64,000 bases of DNA from Micromussa lordhowensis. Lineage: Eukaryota > Cnidaria > Anthozoa > Scleractinia > Lobophylliidae. Where the stretch lies: NCBI GenBank assembly GCA_964020085.1, contig OZ026596.1, forward strand, positions 41,326,043-41,390,042, written 5' to 3'. A model generated the notes under the pieces. It ran no database searches. It was given only the letters and a program-made list of their open reading frames with translations, and was not told where the DNA came from. Both the position numbers and the translations under genes were made by a program. This document shows, one piece after another, positions 28,077 through 37,626 of the stretch (its first letter is position 1; every line of letters starts with the position of its first letter).

Positions 28077-31000
28077 ATGGATTTTAAAGTTAAAATTAAA
28101 CCCAAAAAGATATCTGTGGACACATTACCAAAACCATCTCATTGGTATTGTAATACATGCAAGAAAAAATATTCAAAAGGGGGAAAATATCAGCATTTAA
28201 AGACAGATTTTCATAAGCTTAATGAAGCAAAAAAAGGTCCGCAAGGTCAGCCACTACCAGTCCCACCTGTCAACCCACAACCACGAAGATCTAAGAAACA
28301 TGGAGATTATGTTGAAAATCGACTAATCCGATCAATTGCAGAAAGGAGACTAAGAGACTCATACCTTGGAGGTACTTTAATAGATGATCAGATAAGTCCC
28401 TCAGTCAATTTACCAGAACCATTAAGACCTACTGAATATAGACCACCTGCCCCAGTACCAAAACCACGTACAAAACCACCAACCGCTCCAGTGCCTTTAC
28501 CGAGGCTAAAAATAATAAGACCTATAAAACCTGTACCTACAAGACTTCAAAGAAAGGTTAAAAATGTGATTGATCAAATCGCTCCATATTATAGGCCTGA
28601 AACTATAAGAGAATTCAGAAGAAATTTGAAATTTATACCTAAAGACATCACTATTACTGAGCGATCCAATGCATTAAGAGGTAATGTCAAATCTTATGAA
28701 GTGCCAATTATTAATACTTATGACCCAGGGGTACAGTTAAATAGTACTAAACGAGCAATATTTGATCTTTTAATGAAATTATTAACAGTCAAAAGGGGAT
28801 TTAAATACAATACTACACTAAGGGTTCGATTATCAAAGAGTACTGAGGATGGTGTCATTTACAGAGAACCTTATTTTAACGCTGGCCCTTTTACGGTGAC
28901 CAATAGACTAGATATAGAAGAGTCTATCGATAATGGTATTGAAAGAATTTTAGAGTTAATAGCTGTTTGGCTATCTGAAGGTTCTGGTTGGGTATTTGAA
29001 TCAGTAAAATTACATATCATTAATATTGTCTCTTACTTTCCATTAAGAGGATCATCATATATTGAACTACCTGAAGAACTACGTAACCCTATGAAGGGTT
29101 TAATCAATCTCAAAAATACAGACAATAAATGTTTCCTATGGTGTCATAATAGGCATTTAAATCCACTTATAGTTCATCCGGAAAGAATAACCAAGGCAGA
29201 TCGAGAATCTGTCAAACGGTTAGATTACACTGGTATCACTTTTCCAGTCACTGTAAAAGATATTTATAAGATTGAAAAGCAAAATAAGATTAATATCTGT
29301 GTATTTGGTTATGATGGAGAAGCTTATCCTATCAGAATATCAGAAACTAATTTTACAGACCACTTGGAATTACTATGGATTGAAGAAGGAAACAAGAGCC
29401 ACTATGTGCTCATCAAGGATTTCGATCGATTTATGTTTTCATTCAATGATCACAAAGAAAAGAAATATTTTTGTTTGCGTTGTCTACATTGTTGTAGTTC
29501 TGCTAGTGTCCTAGAAGATCACAAGCAAGATTGCCTGCTCCTTAATGGAGCTCAAGCGATAAAGATGCCCGAGGCAGGATCAAAAATTTATTTTAAAAAT
29601 CACAAAAAAATGTTACCTGCACCTTTCGTAATTTACGCTGATTTTGAATCAATCACAGAAAAAATAGACGGTTGCCTACCTAGTGATGATAAATCTTACA
29701 CTAGTACTTATCAAAGTCATAAGGCTTGTAGTTACGGATATAAATTAGTCTGTAGATATGATAATAGTTATTCCAAACCAGTAGAAATATACCGTGGAGA
29801 AGATTGTATCGAAAAATTTATCATGAAAATGTTGAGTGAAGTAAAAGATTGTATAAAAATAGTTATAGAACATTTCCAGAAACCATTAGTTATGACTGAT
29901 AAAAATGAAACACATTTCCAAAATTCTACTATATGTCATATTTGTGAGAGAAAATTTAATGAAGAAAAAGATAAAGATAAACCTTCAAAACAAAAAGTTA
30001 GAGATCACTGCCATATTACAGGTAAATATCGTGGTGCTGCTCATAGTAATTGTAATCTTAAATGGTCTATTAGTGCAGAAAATTTAAAAATTCCAGTAAT
30101 ATTTCATAATCTTAAAGGTTATGACTGCCATTTTATCATGCAAAATATTGGTCATTTAATAAGACAAGATTTTAATATTAATGTTGATGTTATAGCAAGT
30201 AATTTTGAGAAATATATTGGCTTTAGACTAGGTAATTATTTGACTTTCATTGACAGTTTTTCATTTATGAGTCAGAGTTTAGATCGACTAAGCAGTAATT
30301 TAAGTGATAATGCATTCTTTTATTCAAAGAAAGCTTTTCCAAATGATGATCAATTTAGATTAATAAAGCGAAAAGGTGTTTACCCTTATGATTACATGGA
30401 CTCATTCCAGCGATTCAGTGAGAAGTCTTTACCAGCAAGAGAAGATTTTTATAGTATTTTGAATGATACAAATATTTCAGAGAGTGACTACTCACACGCA
30501 AAGGAGGTCTGGAGTACTTTCCAAATCAGAGATATGGGAGAGTATCATGACCTATATTTGCGGACTGATGTTCTACTCTTAGCGGATGTATTTGAAAATT
30601 TCAGAACTATATGTTTGAAGGACTATGGGCTAGATCCTTGTCATTATTATTCAGCGCCTGGGTTATCTTGGGATGCATTACTGAAAATTACTAATGTAAA
30701 TCTGGATTTAATTTCAGATATAGATCAACAACTATTCATTGAAAAGGGTATGAGAGGTGGTATTAGTACTATTACACACAGACATGCTGTACCAAACAAC
30801 AAGTATATGAAGGGTTACAATCCAGAGTTGGAAAGTAGTTATTTAATGTATTTGGATGCAAATAATCTTTATGGATGGGCTATGTCACAGTCACTACCAG
30901 TATCTGATTTCAAATGGATTCCCTCTGAAGATTTCATCTTAGAAAATTACACAAATGATACTAGAAAAGGTGTCATTTTAGAGGTAGATTTAGAATATCC

Positions 31001-32099
31001 GGAAGAGCTACACGATTTGCATAATGATTATCCATTAGCACCAGAAAAGATTTTAATCACTGATGATATGTTGTCAAAGTATTGCAAAGATTTAAAAGCG
31101 AAAGAAAATATTAGCAGTGGTAGAGTTCACAAGTTGGTTCCTAATCTAAGGAATAAAGAAAAGTATGTATTACATTACAGAAATTTGCAGCTTTATTTAT
31201 CTCTTGGTATGAAGTTAAAGAAGATTCATAGAGTATTGGAATTTTCCCAGCGGCCTTGGATGAAAAGATACATCCATTTAAACACTGAAAAGAGAACAAT
31301 GGCTAAGAATAGTTTTGAGAAAGATTTCTTTAAACTTATGAATAATTCTGTGTTTGGTAAAACCATGGAAAACCTAAGAAAAAGATCTAATATCAAATTA
31401 GAAACTGATCCGGATCATTTATTGAAATTGACAAGGCAACCAATGTATGTTTCTAGTAAAATATTTGATGAAAATTTAGTTGGGGTACAAATGAAAAAGG
31501 CTAGACTAGTCTTAGATAAACCCTCTTATGTTGGATTCTCTATTCTAGATCTAAGTAAAACATTAATGTATGACTTCCATTACAACTATATCAGAAAAAA
31601 ATACCCTGATGCAAAGTTACTTTTTACTGATACTGATTCTTTATTTTACCATATAAAAGCAGAAGATCTTTATAGTGATTTATATAAAGATAAAGAAAGG
31701 TTTGACAATAGTGATTATCCCAAATCGTCAGAGTTCTTTTTTGCAGAAAATAAAAAAGTAATTGGTAAATTCAAAGATGAAGCAGCTGGTGATCCAATCA
31801 CTGAATTTGTTGGTCTAAAAAGTAAAATGTATAGTTACAAGACAGAAAACAAGGAAAACAAGACTGCTAAAGGTGTCAAGAAGAATGTCATTAAGAGTGA
31901 ATTATCTCTCTCTGATTATCGTGATACCTTACAAAAATGTAATACTATGAGGCATAAGATGCGAACTATCCGGTCAGAGTATCATCAGATATCTAGTTAC
32001 CAAATTAATAAAGTATCATTATCACCTTTTGATGATAAAAGATATATTTTAGATGATGGTATCAGTAGTTATGCATATGGAAATTTTAATATTTCATAA
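28077..32099 (+). CDS. polB: Protein-primed family B DNA polymerase
   Basis: 1340 residues, normal for Polinton PolB. In order: a zinc finger (HWYCNTCKKKY, about 20-45), a Pro-rich linker, and a zinc-finger or HNH-like region with CxxC pairs (ICHICERKF, VRDHCHITGKYRG). The exonuclease motifs are YADFES (Exo I) and HNLKGYDCHF (Exo II). The polymerase motifs are YLDANNLYGWAM (A), KLMNNSVFGKTMEN (B) and FTDTDSLF (C). These residues are intact. It copies the linear element from its inverted ends using a protein primer. Start motif TTATATATAGATG. Confidence 0.95.
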   Translation: MDFKVKIKPKKISVDTLPKPSHWYCNTCKKKYSKGGKYQHLKTDFHKLNEAKKGPQGQPLPVPPVNPQPRRSKKHGDYVENRLIRSIAERRLRDSYLGGTLIDDQISPSVNLPEPLRPTEYRPPAPVPKPRTKPPTAPVPLPRLKIIRPIKPVPTRLQRKVKNVIDQIAPYYRPETIREFRRNLKFIPKDITITERSNALRGNVKSYEVPIINTYDPGVQLNSTKRAIFDLLMKLLTVKRGFKYNTTLRVRLSKSTEDGVIYREPYFNAGPFTVTNRLDIEESIDNGIERILELIAVWLSEGSGWVFESVKLHIINIVSYFPLRGSSYIELPEELRNPMKGLINLKNTDNKCFLWCHNRHLNPLIVHPERITKADRESVKRLDYTGITFPVTVKDIYKIEKQNKINICVFGYDGEAYPIRISETNFTDHLELLWIEEGNKSHYVLIKDFDRFMFSFNDHKEKKYFCLRCLHCCSSASVLEDHKQDCLLLNGAQAIKMPEAGSKIYFKNHKKMLPAPFVIYADFESITEKIDGCLPSDDKSYTSTYQSHKACSYGYKLVCRYDNSYSKPVEIYRGEDCIEKFIMKMLSEVKDCIKIVIEHFQKPLVMTDKNETHFQNSTICHICERKFNEEKDKDKPSKQKVRDHCHITGKYRGAAHSNCNLKWSISAENLKIPVIFHNLKGYDCHFIMQNIGHLIRQDFNINVDVIASNFEKYIGFRLGNYLTFIDSFSFMSQSLDRLSSNLSDNAFFYSKKAFPNDDQFRLIKRKGVYPYDYMDSFQRFSEKSLPAREDFYSILNDTNISESDYSHAKEVWSTFQIRDMGEYHDLYLRTDVLLLADVFENFRTICLKDYGLDPCHYYSAPGLSWDALLKITNVNLDLISDIDQQLFIEKGMRGGISTITHRHAVPNNKYMKGYNPELESSYLMYLDANNLYGWAMSQSLPVSDFKWIPSEDFILENYTNDTRKGVILEVDLEYPEELHDLHNDYPLAPEKILITDDMLSKYCKDLKAKENISSGRVHKLVPNLRNKEKYVLHYRNLQLYLSLGMKLKKIHRVLEFSQRPWMKRYIHLNTEKRTMAKNSFEKDFFKLMNNSVFGKTMENLRKRSNIKLETDPDHLLKLTRQPMYVSSKIFDENLVGVQMKKARLVLDKPSYVGFSILDLSKTLMYDFHYNYIRKKYPDAKLLFTDTDSLFYHIKAEDLYSDLYKDKERFDNSDYPKSSEFFFAENKKVIGKFKDEAAGDPITEFVGLKSKMYSYKTENKENKTAKGVKKNVIKSELSLSDYRDTLQKCNTMRHKMRTIRSEYHQISSYQINKVSLSPFDDKRYILDDGISSYAYGNFNIS

Positions 32100-32104
32100 T
32101 ATAT

Positions 32105-32290
32105 ATGCCTGTCCCTAATTTTAAAAAATTTTTAACTGAAGACCCACTTCATGATACTGATAGTAGTGACAGTGATTATAATCCTGATTCAGATGAGGAA
32201 TCGACGAGCAGTGAGGAATCAACGAGCAGTGAGGAATCAACGAGCAGTGAGAGTGAAGATTACTCTACTTTAAAGAATAAAGTATATTAA
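32105..32290 (+). CDS. Acidic low-complexity protein
   Basis: 61 residues beginning 6 bases after the polymerase stop, with ATATATATG at its start. It contains a tandem STSSEE repeat coded by 15-bp units (about 32199-32252) and a Asp/Ser-rich segment. No known domain; acidic tails of this kind can mimic DNA or bind basic proteins, which is speculation. Confidence 0.5.
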   Translation: MPVPNFKKFLTEDPLHDTDSSDSDYNPDSDEESTSSEESTSSEESTSSESEDYSTLKNKVY

Positions 32291-32295
32291 TTATT

Positions 32296-33285
32296 ATGAT
32301 GAACAAAGAGACCATTGGCAATCTACATCGTAAAAAAATTTCAGAAATTGTTCTCAAAGAAAAAAAAATACCAGATTTAAAAAAAAAAATTCTAAATTTA
32401 TCCATCAAAAAAGATTATTCTAGAATTGATCAAATTGAACAAATAAGGTTAGAAAATGAAATAAATGATATCAAAAATCTTCGTACTAGTTATTTATTAA
32501 AGAATGCTATTTTACTTTTTTTACATACAGAAAATAGAGCAAAACATTTTGTTGTTGATAATTCTTATTATAAAAGGTATAAATATAATATCTTCCCTGA
32601 TGAACTACAATACAGTGAAAATAATATAAATGAAGATAACTATTGTTATACATGTGAAAAATTTCGAGTATTGAACGTCGATGAAGGGATAAGTACTTGT
32701 CTAAGTTGTGGAATAAGCATAAATGTCTCAACAAATCCAGAAAAATCATCTATAAAAACCGCAGAAAATGATTACAAAAGATATAATCATTTTTGTGACT
32801 GTTTAGCCAATATCCAAGGCAAAGAAAGTTTTAAAGTCTCAGAAGATGTTATTAATAATATTTTCAAAGAAATCATTCGTGAAAGGATGGAAAATTCTTT
32901 GGAAAAGTTAACTGAATCAGATATCAAAAGACATCTTAAAAAACATCGTAAATTAAATTATTATAATCATACCACCCAAATATTGTATAGAATAACAAAA
33001 ATACCTCCATTACAAATGACTTCTATAATGGAAGAAAAAATGAAAATGAGGTTTTTACAAATTCAGGAGCCATTTGAATTATTTAAAGGTAAAAATAGAA
33101 GAAATTTCTTTTCCTATTCATATATCATTTATAAATTTTGTCAAATACTTGGATATAATGAATTTTTACCAAAGCTAAAATTGTATAAAGATCGTTTAAA
33201 ACTCTATGAACATGATAAAATTTGGAAAAAAATCTGTGAACATCTAGGTGGTGAGAACGCTGGTTGGAAATTTATCAAGTCTTAA
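32296..33285 (+). CDS. VLTF3-like late transcription factor
   Basis: 329 residues. The order of features matches the poxvirus/NCLDV VLTF3 family: a charged N-terminal helix region, a four-Cys zinc ribbon (YCYTCEKF and CLSCG, about 115-140), then YKRYNHFCDCLANIQGKE, a helical SDIKRHLKKHRKLNYYNHT segment, IPPLQM, and FFSYSYIIYKFCQILGYNEF. The end is DKIWKKICEHLG before the terminal GWKFI. In large DNA viruses VLTF3 directs transcription from late promoters. The frame is complete and ends 15 bp before the right inverted repeat. VLTF3 is a hallmark of Nucleocytoviricota and some relatives; I know of none described in animal Polintons. Confidence 0.85.
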   Translation: MMNKETIGNLHRKKISEIVLKEKKIPDLKKKILNLSIKKDYSRIDQIEQIRLENEINDIKNLRTSYLLKNAILLFLHTENRAKHFVVDNSYYKRYKYNIFPDELQYSENNINEDNYCYTCEKFRVLNVDEGISTCLSCGISINVSTNPEKSSIKTAENDYKRYNHFCDCLANIQGKESFKVSEDVINNIFKEIIRERMENSLEKLTESDIKRHLKKHRKLNYYNHTTQILYRITKIPPLQMTSIMEEKMKMRFLQIQEPFELFKGKNRRNFFSYSYIIYKFCQILGYNEFLPKLKLYKDRLKLYEHDKIWKKICEHLGGENAGWKFIKS

Positions 33286-33300
33286 AAAATTACGCATCGT

Positions 33301-33532
33301 GAGAACAATCTAAATTTTACTATATCCTACACTATCCTACGCATTTCAGGCATTTTTGTGCGTAAAATAGTATGTCTAATTTTTACGATATCTACGCTAC
33401 TTACACTACCTACGCATAACCACGCTGTTTCAGTGTATTATATCATATATTTTAGACTCAGATTTTTACACTAACTACGCTGAGATGCGTAAAATCCAGA
33501 AATGTCCTAGTTCCCCCATTTCCTACACTACT
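33301..33532. repeat. Right terminal inverted repeat of C, 232 bp
   Basis: Inverted copy of 13254-13485; no mismatch seen by eye. It ends CTACACTACT directly before the target duplication AGCTTC (33533-33538). Confidence 0.95.
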
Positions 33533-33538
33533 AGCTTC

Positions 33539-33737
33539 GAACGAGTTGAGCGAAAGTCCTCCTTTGGCAAAAGAATCTAGTAAGCCGGGAACAAGGAGAA
33601 AAGCCTCTTCAGCTTCGTGCCAACTGAGCGAAAGTCCTCCTGTGCCAAAAATATCTAGTGCGGCGGAACAGTTTCAAGAACCAAGAGTCAAAATCCCCTG
33701 ATATCGAGTTTCAGCGAGAAGTTAGCAAGTATGCAGT
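33539..33737 (+). pseudogene. Downstream part of the exon split by C
   Basis: Right of C the Ser-rich tail continues (NELSESPP, KASSAS, QLSESPP), then a frame change near 33660 and a candidate donor CCAGGTGAGT at 33737-33746. CCTCTTCAGCTTC occurs on both sides of C, at 13241 and again at about 33605, which marks an internal repeat of the target gene. Family not recognised. Confidence 0.35.
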
Positions 33738-35152
33738 ACCAGGTGAGTCAACGTTATCGTCCCCCAGAGACAAAGTTCTTGATTTGATAAGCTCTTGTCT
33801 TCGCTTTATTTATTCTATGCGGAAAGTGGGGCCTGCTTCGCAGACGCAACCCACCGCGGGTTAATAGATTGTGACGAGCGGTAAATTTCAGTCTGCGTCG
33901 CAAATAACAAAACATATCTGATACCAACTGTTTTCACTATATTTGACAAAATCTTCCATGTATTTACCGACATTTTGTTATATATATCTCTTAGGTCCGG
34001 GTCCTATTAAATTGGCGGCGGAGGTTCATGATTGTTTATTTGTTTGTTTGTTTTTTACGTTTATCTCGCTTATGATTGTGCGTGCGTCATTAGTCATAAG
34101 TCGCCAGGAATAGTCCAGTGATCTTTGTGGTTAAAAAATGTCAAAACTGTAGCAATAATATTGATGTCATTAGTAGTTCCGTTCTGGTTTCGCGGAATGC
34201 TAACAAAAGCTAATGATCATTGTTCTGTGAGACGATTTCTTTCCGTGTCGGAACAGTACTATGTGGAATTTGAAACATGCACATAGATGATTATACTCAA
34301 GACTCAAACGCTGAGACAAAGTAATTCAATAGAAAATTTGTCGGTCCTCGACAAACACAAAAAAATTGGCGAACTGCAAGAGCTTTTATTGTCGCGGCTT
34401 CTTTGACGTTTGGTAGAGATGGACAAAGTTTTCTCGAGTCGATCTTCGACAAAAAGTTAGAATCCTAGAGGGGCTGCCTTCCCACGAAAAAAGAAGCTTT
34501 TGGCAATTTTTTGGTCACGCACACCAGGCCACTTGGAAGAAATCGCGAGAGCACAGTCACTGTACTATATTCTTGATAGGTGACAAAGTTCCTGCGGCGA
34601 ACGGATAAAGCAGGAACGCAACAGTGGACAGCTGTTTCACCTTCTTGGGACTCACCAGCACTGTGTAGCAAAGATATGTAACGCCGGCCCAATAGCCAAC
34701 GCATATATCAAGCTCCGTACTTTGAACTCACTTGCCGCCCGAAACACACGTTGCTACAGCACATGGCATGCACTGTCTTTTATTTGTTACTTTTGTCGGA
34801 TTTTGTCGTTTAAATATAACGTTTTGGCCACACTAGTTTTGGATACTCTCTTTCCATGTACCTGTTTTACCGTTTGTGAGCCCTGATTAAATTCTAGTAA
34901 AGTGATGCCCCATACATCAATGTGAACTGTACCGTGTCATTGTGTAGTTTGTAAACAAATCGCACTTTTCATGGTTAATTATTCTTATTTGCATTGTAAT
35001 GTAATCCAACAGGCAATTATCTGGCTAAACCTAGCTACAAAATAGCCCGAAATTGCCTCACGTACATGCTAGATTTTAGTGTATGGAAATGAGCAAAGTT
35101 AACCAAGGAAAGGGCTATTGTGATGAAAAACTTACCTTCTTTTCAGTTTATT
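33738..35152. other. Non-coding stretch inside B
   Basis: No ORF with clear coding character was seen. A minus-strand reading at about 34560-34740 shows a hydrophobic run without known family. Sequence composition is ordinary. No RNA gene recognised. Confidence 0.4.
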
Positions 35153-35662
35153 AGTCATAGTCATAGCCATTTTTCTTGGACAACTTTGTCCAAGGGGGAA
35201 AGGTACAATGAGGTTAACCCTATGTAAAACACCAACCCATGAGACAAGGCCAGACCACAACACCGGGAACTACGTGCCCTACTCTTTTCGATGTTTCAGC
35301 TGTAACGTTTGCAATTTTACCCGATCAGTACAAAATATTAACAAATTAAATGATTTCTTTATATTTCTATTTTATTTATCACAATTTAATGACAACAAAC
35401 AATACAGAAGTCCCATAAGGTTAGACGTTCAAAGTCTTCTCGGATAAGGACTATAAACCCTAGGCCCCGTCTCCTACATCTTCAGTGTTATATGGCTAGC
35501 AGGGGACGTTAAAGAACCCACACACTTATCGAAAAGAGTAGGGCACGTAGTTCCCGGTGTTGTGGTCTGGTCTTTGTGGTCGGGTTGGTGCTTCACATAG
35601 GGTTAACCTTATTGCACCTTTCCCCCTTGGACAGAATTGTCCAAGAAAATTACTATGACTAA
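35153..35662. mobile_element. Foldback (MITE-like) inverted repeat element
   Basis: Arms of about 140 and 135 bp (35153-35292 and 35528-35662) are inverted copies with a few mismatches, sharing CTTGGACAA, GGTTAACCCTATGT and GGGAACTACGTGCCC. The 235-bp loop has no ORF. This is typical of a foldback or MITE-type insertion; no target duplication was settled. Confidence 0.75.
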
Positions 35663-36289
35663 GGAAGGTCTGTAAAATAGTCTATAGTCTCATATTCAGA
35701 TAGACCACCAAAAAGATCTATATATACAGGCTAAAGAGTTAGAATGACAAGAGTTAGTGAAATGATACTATGTCCTTTACCTTGCTTATATTTAGGATCA
35801 GCGGCCGCTGCTTGTGCTGAACAAGGACACAACTGCATCATCGCAGAGAAAGATGAACAAAAACTACGAATAATTCGAAGAAGGATAACTGAACGAGAGA
35901 AATCACGTAAACAATAGATTTACGTTGAAGACGCAGACGGAAACTTACCAGATGGCGAAGAAGTCTCAAATGACTGAATTGAATGAAATAAGCAATTTCA
36001 TTTCTTAAACAAGTTTATGCTGTAAAGGTACTGTTTCTTTGCGGCAAGATTAACTGTTATTAACAGATCAATTTCAAATACGTTTGCCAGTCAGCTCTGT
36101 TTCCATTGTCGTAAATTAGACAATATTAAAAAGGGTACTTCACTGTGATATGTACTGTTCATTAAATCTCTTCCATGTACTTTTATACAACTATGCACGT
36201 GAACGGAAATTTCCATGTTTCTTTGGGCAGCACGGATACACTGATACAAGAAAATGTCCCTGTACTTTATCTCAATACCATTGACAGAA
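35663..36289. other. Non-coding stretch inside B, degenerate palindromes at its end
   Basis: No convincing gene. From about 36195 degenerate GGAAATTTCCATG palindrome units appear before the main array. Confidence 0.4.
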
Positions 36290-36966
36290 AAGGTACATCG
36301 CAATTTCCATGTTCCTTGCCAAATGTTTGTTTGCAAGGTACATGGAAATTTCCATGTACCTTGCAATAAAACTCATGGCAAGGTACATGGAAATTTCCAT
36401 GTACCTTGCGATATGCTTGCTTACGAGGTACACGGAAATTTCCATGTACCTTGCCTTATGTTTAGCTGCAAGGTACATGGAAATTCCCATGTACCTTGCC
36501 ATATGTTACGTAGCAAGGCACATGGAAATTTCCAAGTACCTTGCGATATGTTTGCTTTCGAGGTACATGGAAATTTCCATGTTCTCTGCAATATGTTTCA
36601 TTGCAGGGTACATGGAAATTTCCATGTATCTTGCCTTATGTTTCTTTAAAAGTGCCTATACCTCCACGGTGTTCCAAATTGACAAAGATTACCCCAATTT
36701 GCCAAACGTTTTCAAAATTGGCAAAATTAACTAATTAATTAAGGTATATTGCAAGTTTTGCTTTTCACTACCATTACCTTTGGAAGAAATCATGCTCTTT
36801 GTGGTAAATTTTACCACACGAAGTGTTTTTTTGGTAAAATTTAAGTTCTTCTTTAAAAATCTTACCAGCCTTATATCTCTTTTGACCGGTTTTGGTAAAA
36901 AATTCATTAAAGTTGCTGAATATTGCCAGAAAATCAGCATTTTAGAATATCCCATTTGGTTTTAGA
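36290..36966. repeat. Right inverted end of B with palindrome array
   Basis: 36290-36635 holds seven to eight palindrome copies (CATGGAAATTTCCATG core) about 46 bp apart, more than on the left. 36640-36735 matches the left block inverted. The outermost ~35 bp match the left terminus inverted. Terminus at 36966. Confidence 0.85.
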
Positions 36967-36968
36967 AC

Positions 36969-37148
36969 GTGTTAGGTGCATTGTTTCGCAGAAAACCAAG
37001 ACTCGTAGATAAAATCGCCGAAGGGGCTAGCATGGTGTTATCAGGACCCGCACCTACCTTTACGACCTTAGGAGCTAAATTAGCTGGACAAGCACTTAAA
37101 GGAATCACGGATAATGTGAAATACTATAAACGTCGACGTCGCCGATAG
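36969..37148 (+). pseudogene. 3' fragment of the basic gene cut by element B
   Basis: Open frame from the B junction to TAG at 37148. It has a basic patch (LFRRKPR), an amphipathic segment with KLAGQALKGI and a final YYKRRRRR. The composition fits the small basic/amphipathic proteins of element A. It probably belongs with the 5' fragment at 7300-7371, although the frames do not join under a 4-bp duplication. Confidence 0.55.
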
Positions 37149-37149
37149 A

Positions 37150-37584
37150 ATGTCAGAAAAGATGGAGCAGCTGGAAGGATTACACGCCTGCTATCATAAC
37201 CAGTGGTGGTGTCGCTTAAAAATGTTTCTTTACTTTAAACGTTGTCACACCTTGTGTAACGTGGTCACGCTTGTGATTTTGGCACTAAGTATTGTCGTGG
37301 GCAGCGTGTGGAAAGAAAGTTTTGCCATGGTGGGCTTGACAGCGGCAGCAGCCTTAGTCAAAGGATGGAGCGATTTTAAGAAATATTCACACAAGATGGC
37401 TATGTCTCGATTTGCTTACACAACCTACGAAAAGACTTTAATCGAACTCAACAATTATGCAAGGACCCATGAATTTGATATCAACACCTTCTTGGTTAAA
37501 ATGCAAACACTCGACGACATTATAACTGATTTTGCACCACCGGTCTTTGAACGTTTTACACGTTTGTATTACGACAAGTTTTAA
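37150..37584 (+). CDS. Two-TM protein, homologue of the C gene at 13496
   Basis: 144 residues, ATG 1 bp after the preceding stop. Two hydrophobic segments (about 35-55 VVTLVILALSIVVGSVW and 60-75) are followed by AAALVKGW and a helical C-terminal half with AYTTYEKTLIEL. It corresponds segment for segment to element C's 160-residue protein. Conservation between two distantly related elements suggests a core virion or membrane function. Confidence 0.7.
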   Translation: MSEKMEQLEGLHACYHNQWWCRLKMFLYFKRCHTLCNVVTLVILALSIVVGSVWKESFAMVGLTAAAALVKGWSDFKKYSHKMAMSRFAYTTYEKTLIELNNYARTHEFDINTFLVKMQTLDDIITDFAPPVFERFTRLYYDKF

Positions 37585-37626
37585 AATAAAAGACAGTTAC
37601 CATCCTTTGTTGTTGTCATTGTCATC

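Larger units (their letters stand above)
13248..33538. mobile_element. Element C: complete Polinton/Maverick, 20,279 bp
   Basis: The element runs 13254-33532, starting AGTAGTGTAGG and ending in its exact complement. The direct repeat AGCTTC at 13248-13253 and 33533-33538 is the 6-bp target duplication expected for Polintons, whose termini usually begin with AG. Both 232-bp terminal repeats look identical. All core genes (PolB, integrase, ATPase, protease, major and minor capsid) are present and open, so this is a young or recently active copy. Genes left of 19936 run leftwards and almost all others rightwards. Confidence 0.96.
7363..36970. mobile_element. Element B: large insertion with palindrome-array ends
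   Basis: The ends are inverted: TCTAAAAACAAATGGG at 7367 mirrors CCCATTTGGTTTTAGA ending at 36966, and the match continues through GATATTCTAAAA. ACGT at 7363-7366 and 36967-36970 is a candidate 4-bp target duplication, although the target TAACACGTGTTA is itself palindromic, so its exact length is ambiguous. Further in, a second inverted block holds the palindrome arrays. Without the nested Polinton C, B is about 9.3 kb. I found no transposase in it; it contains decayed gene-like exons. The superfamily is undetermined. Confidence 0.7.

Noticed and set aside
36175..36738. Overlapping ORFs with MEISMYLA repeats
   Set aside because: These are six-frame readings of the palindrome array, present on both strands.
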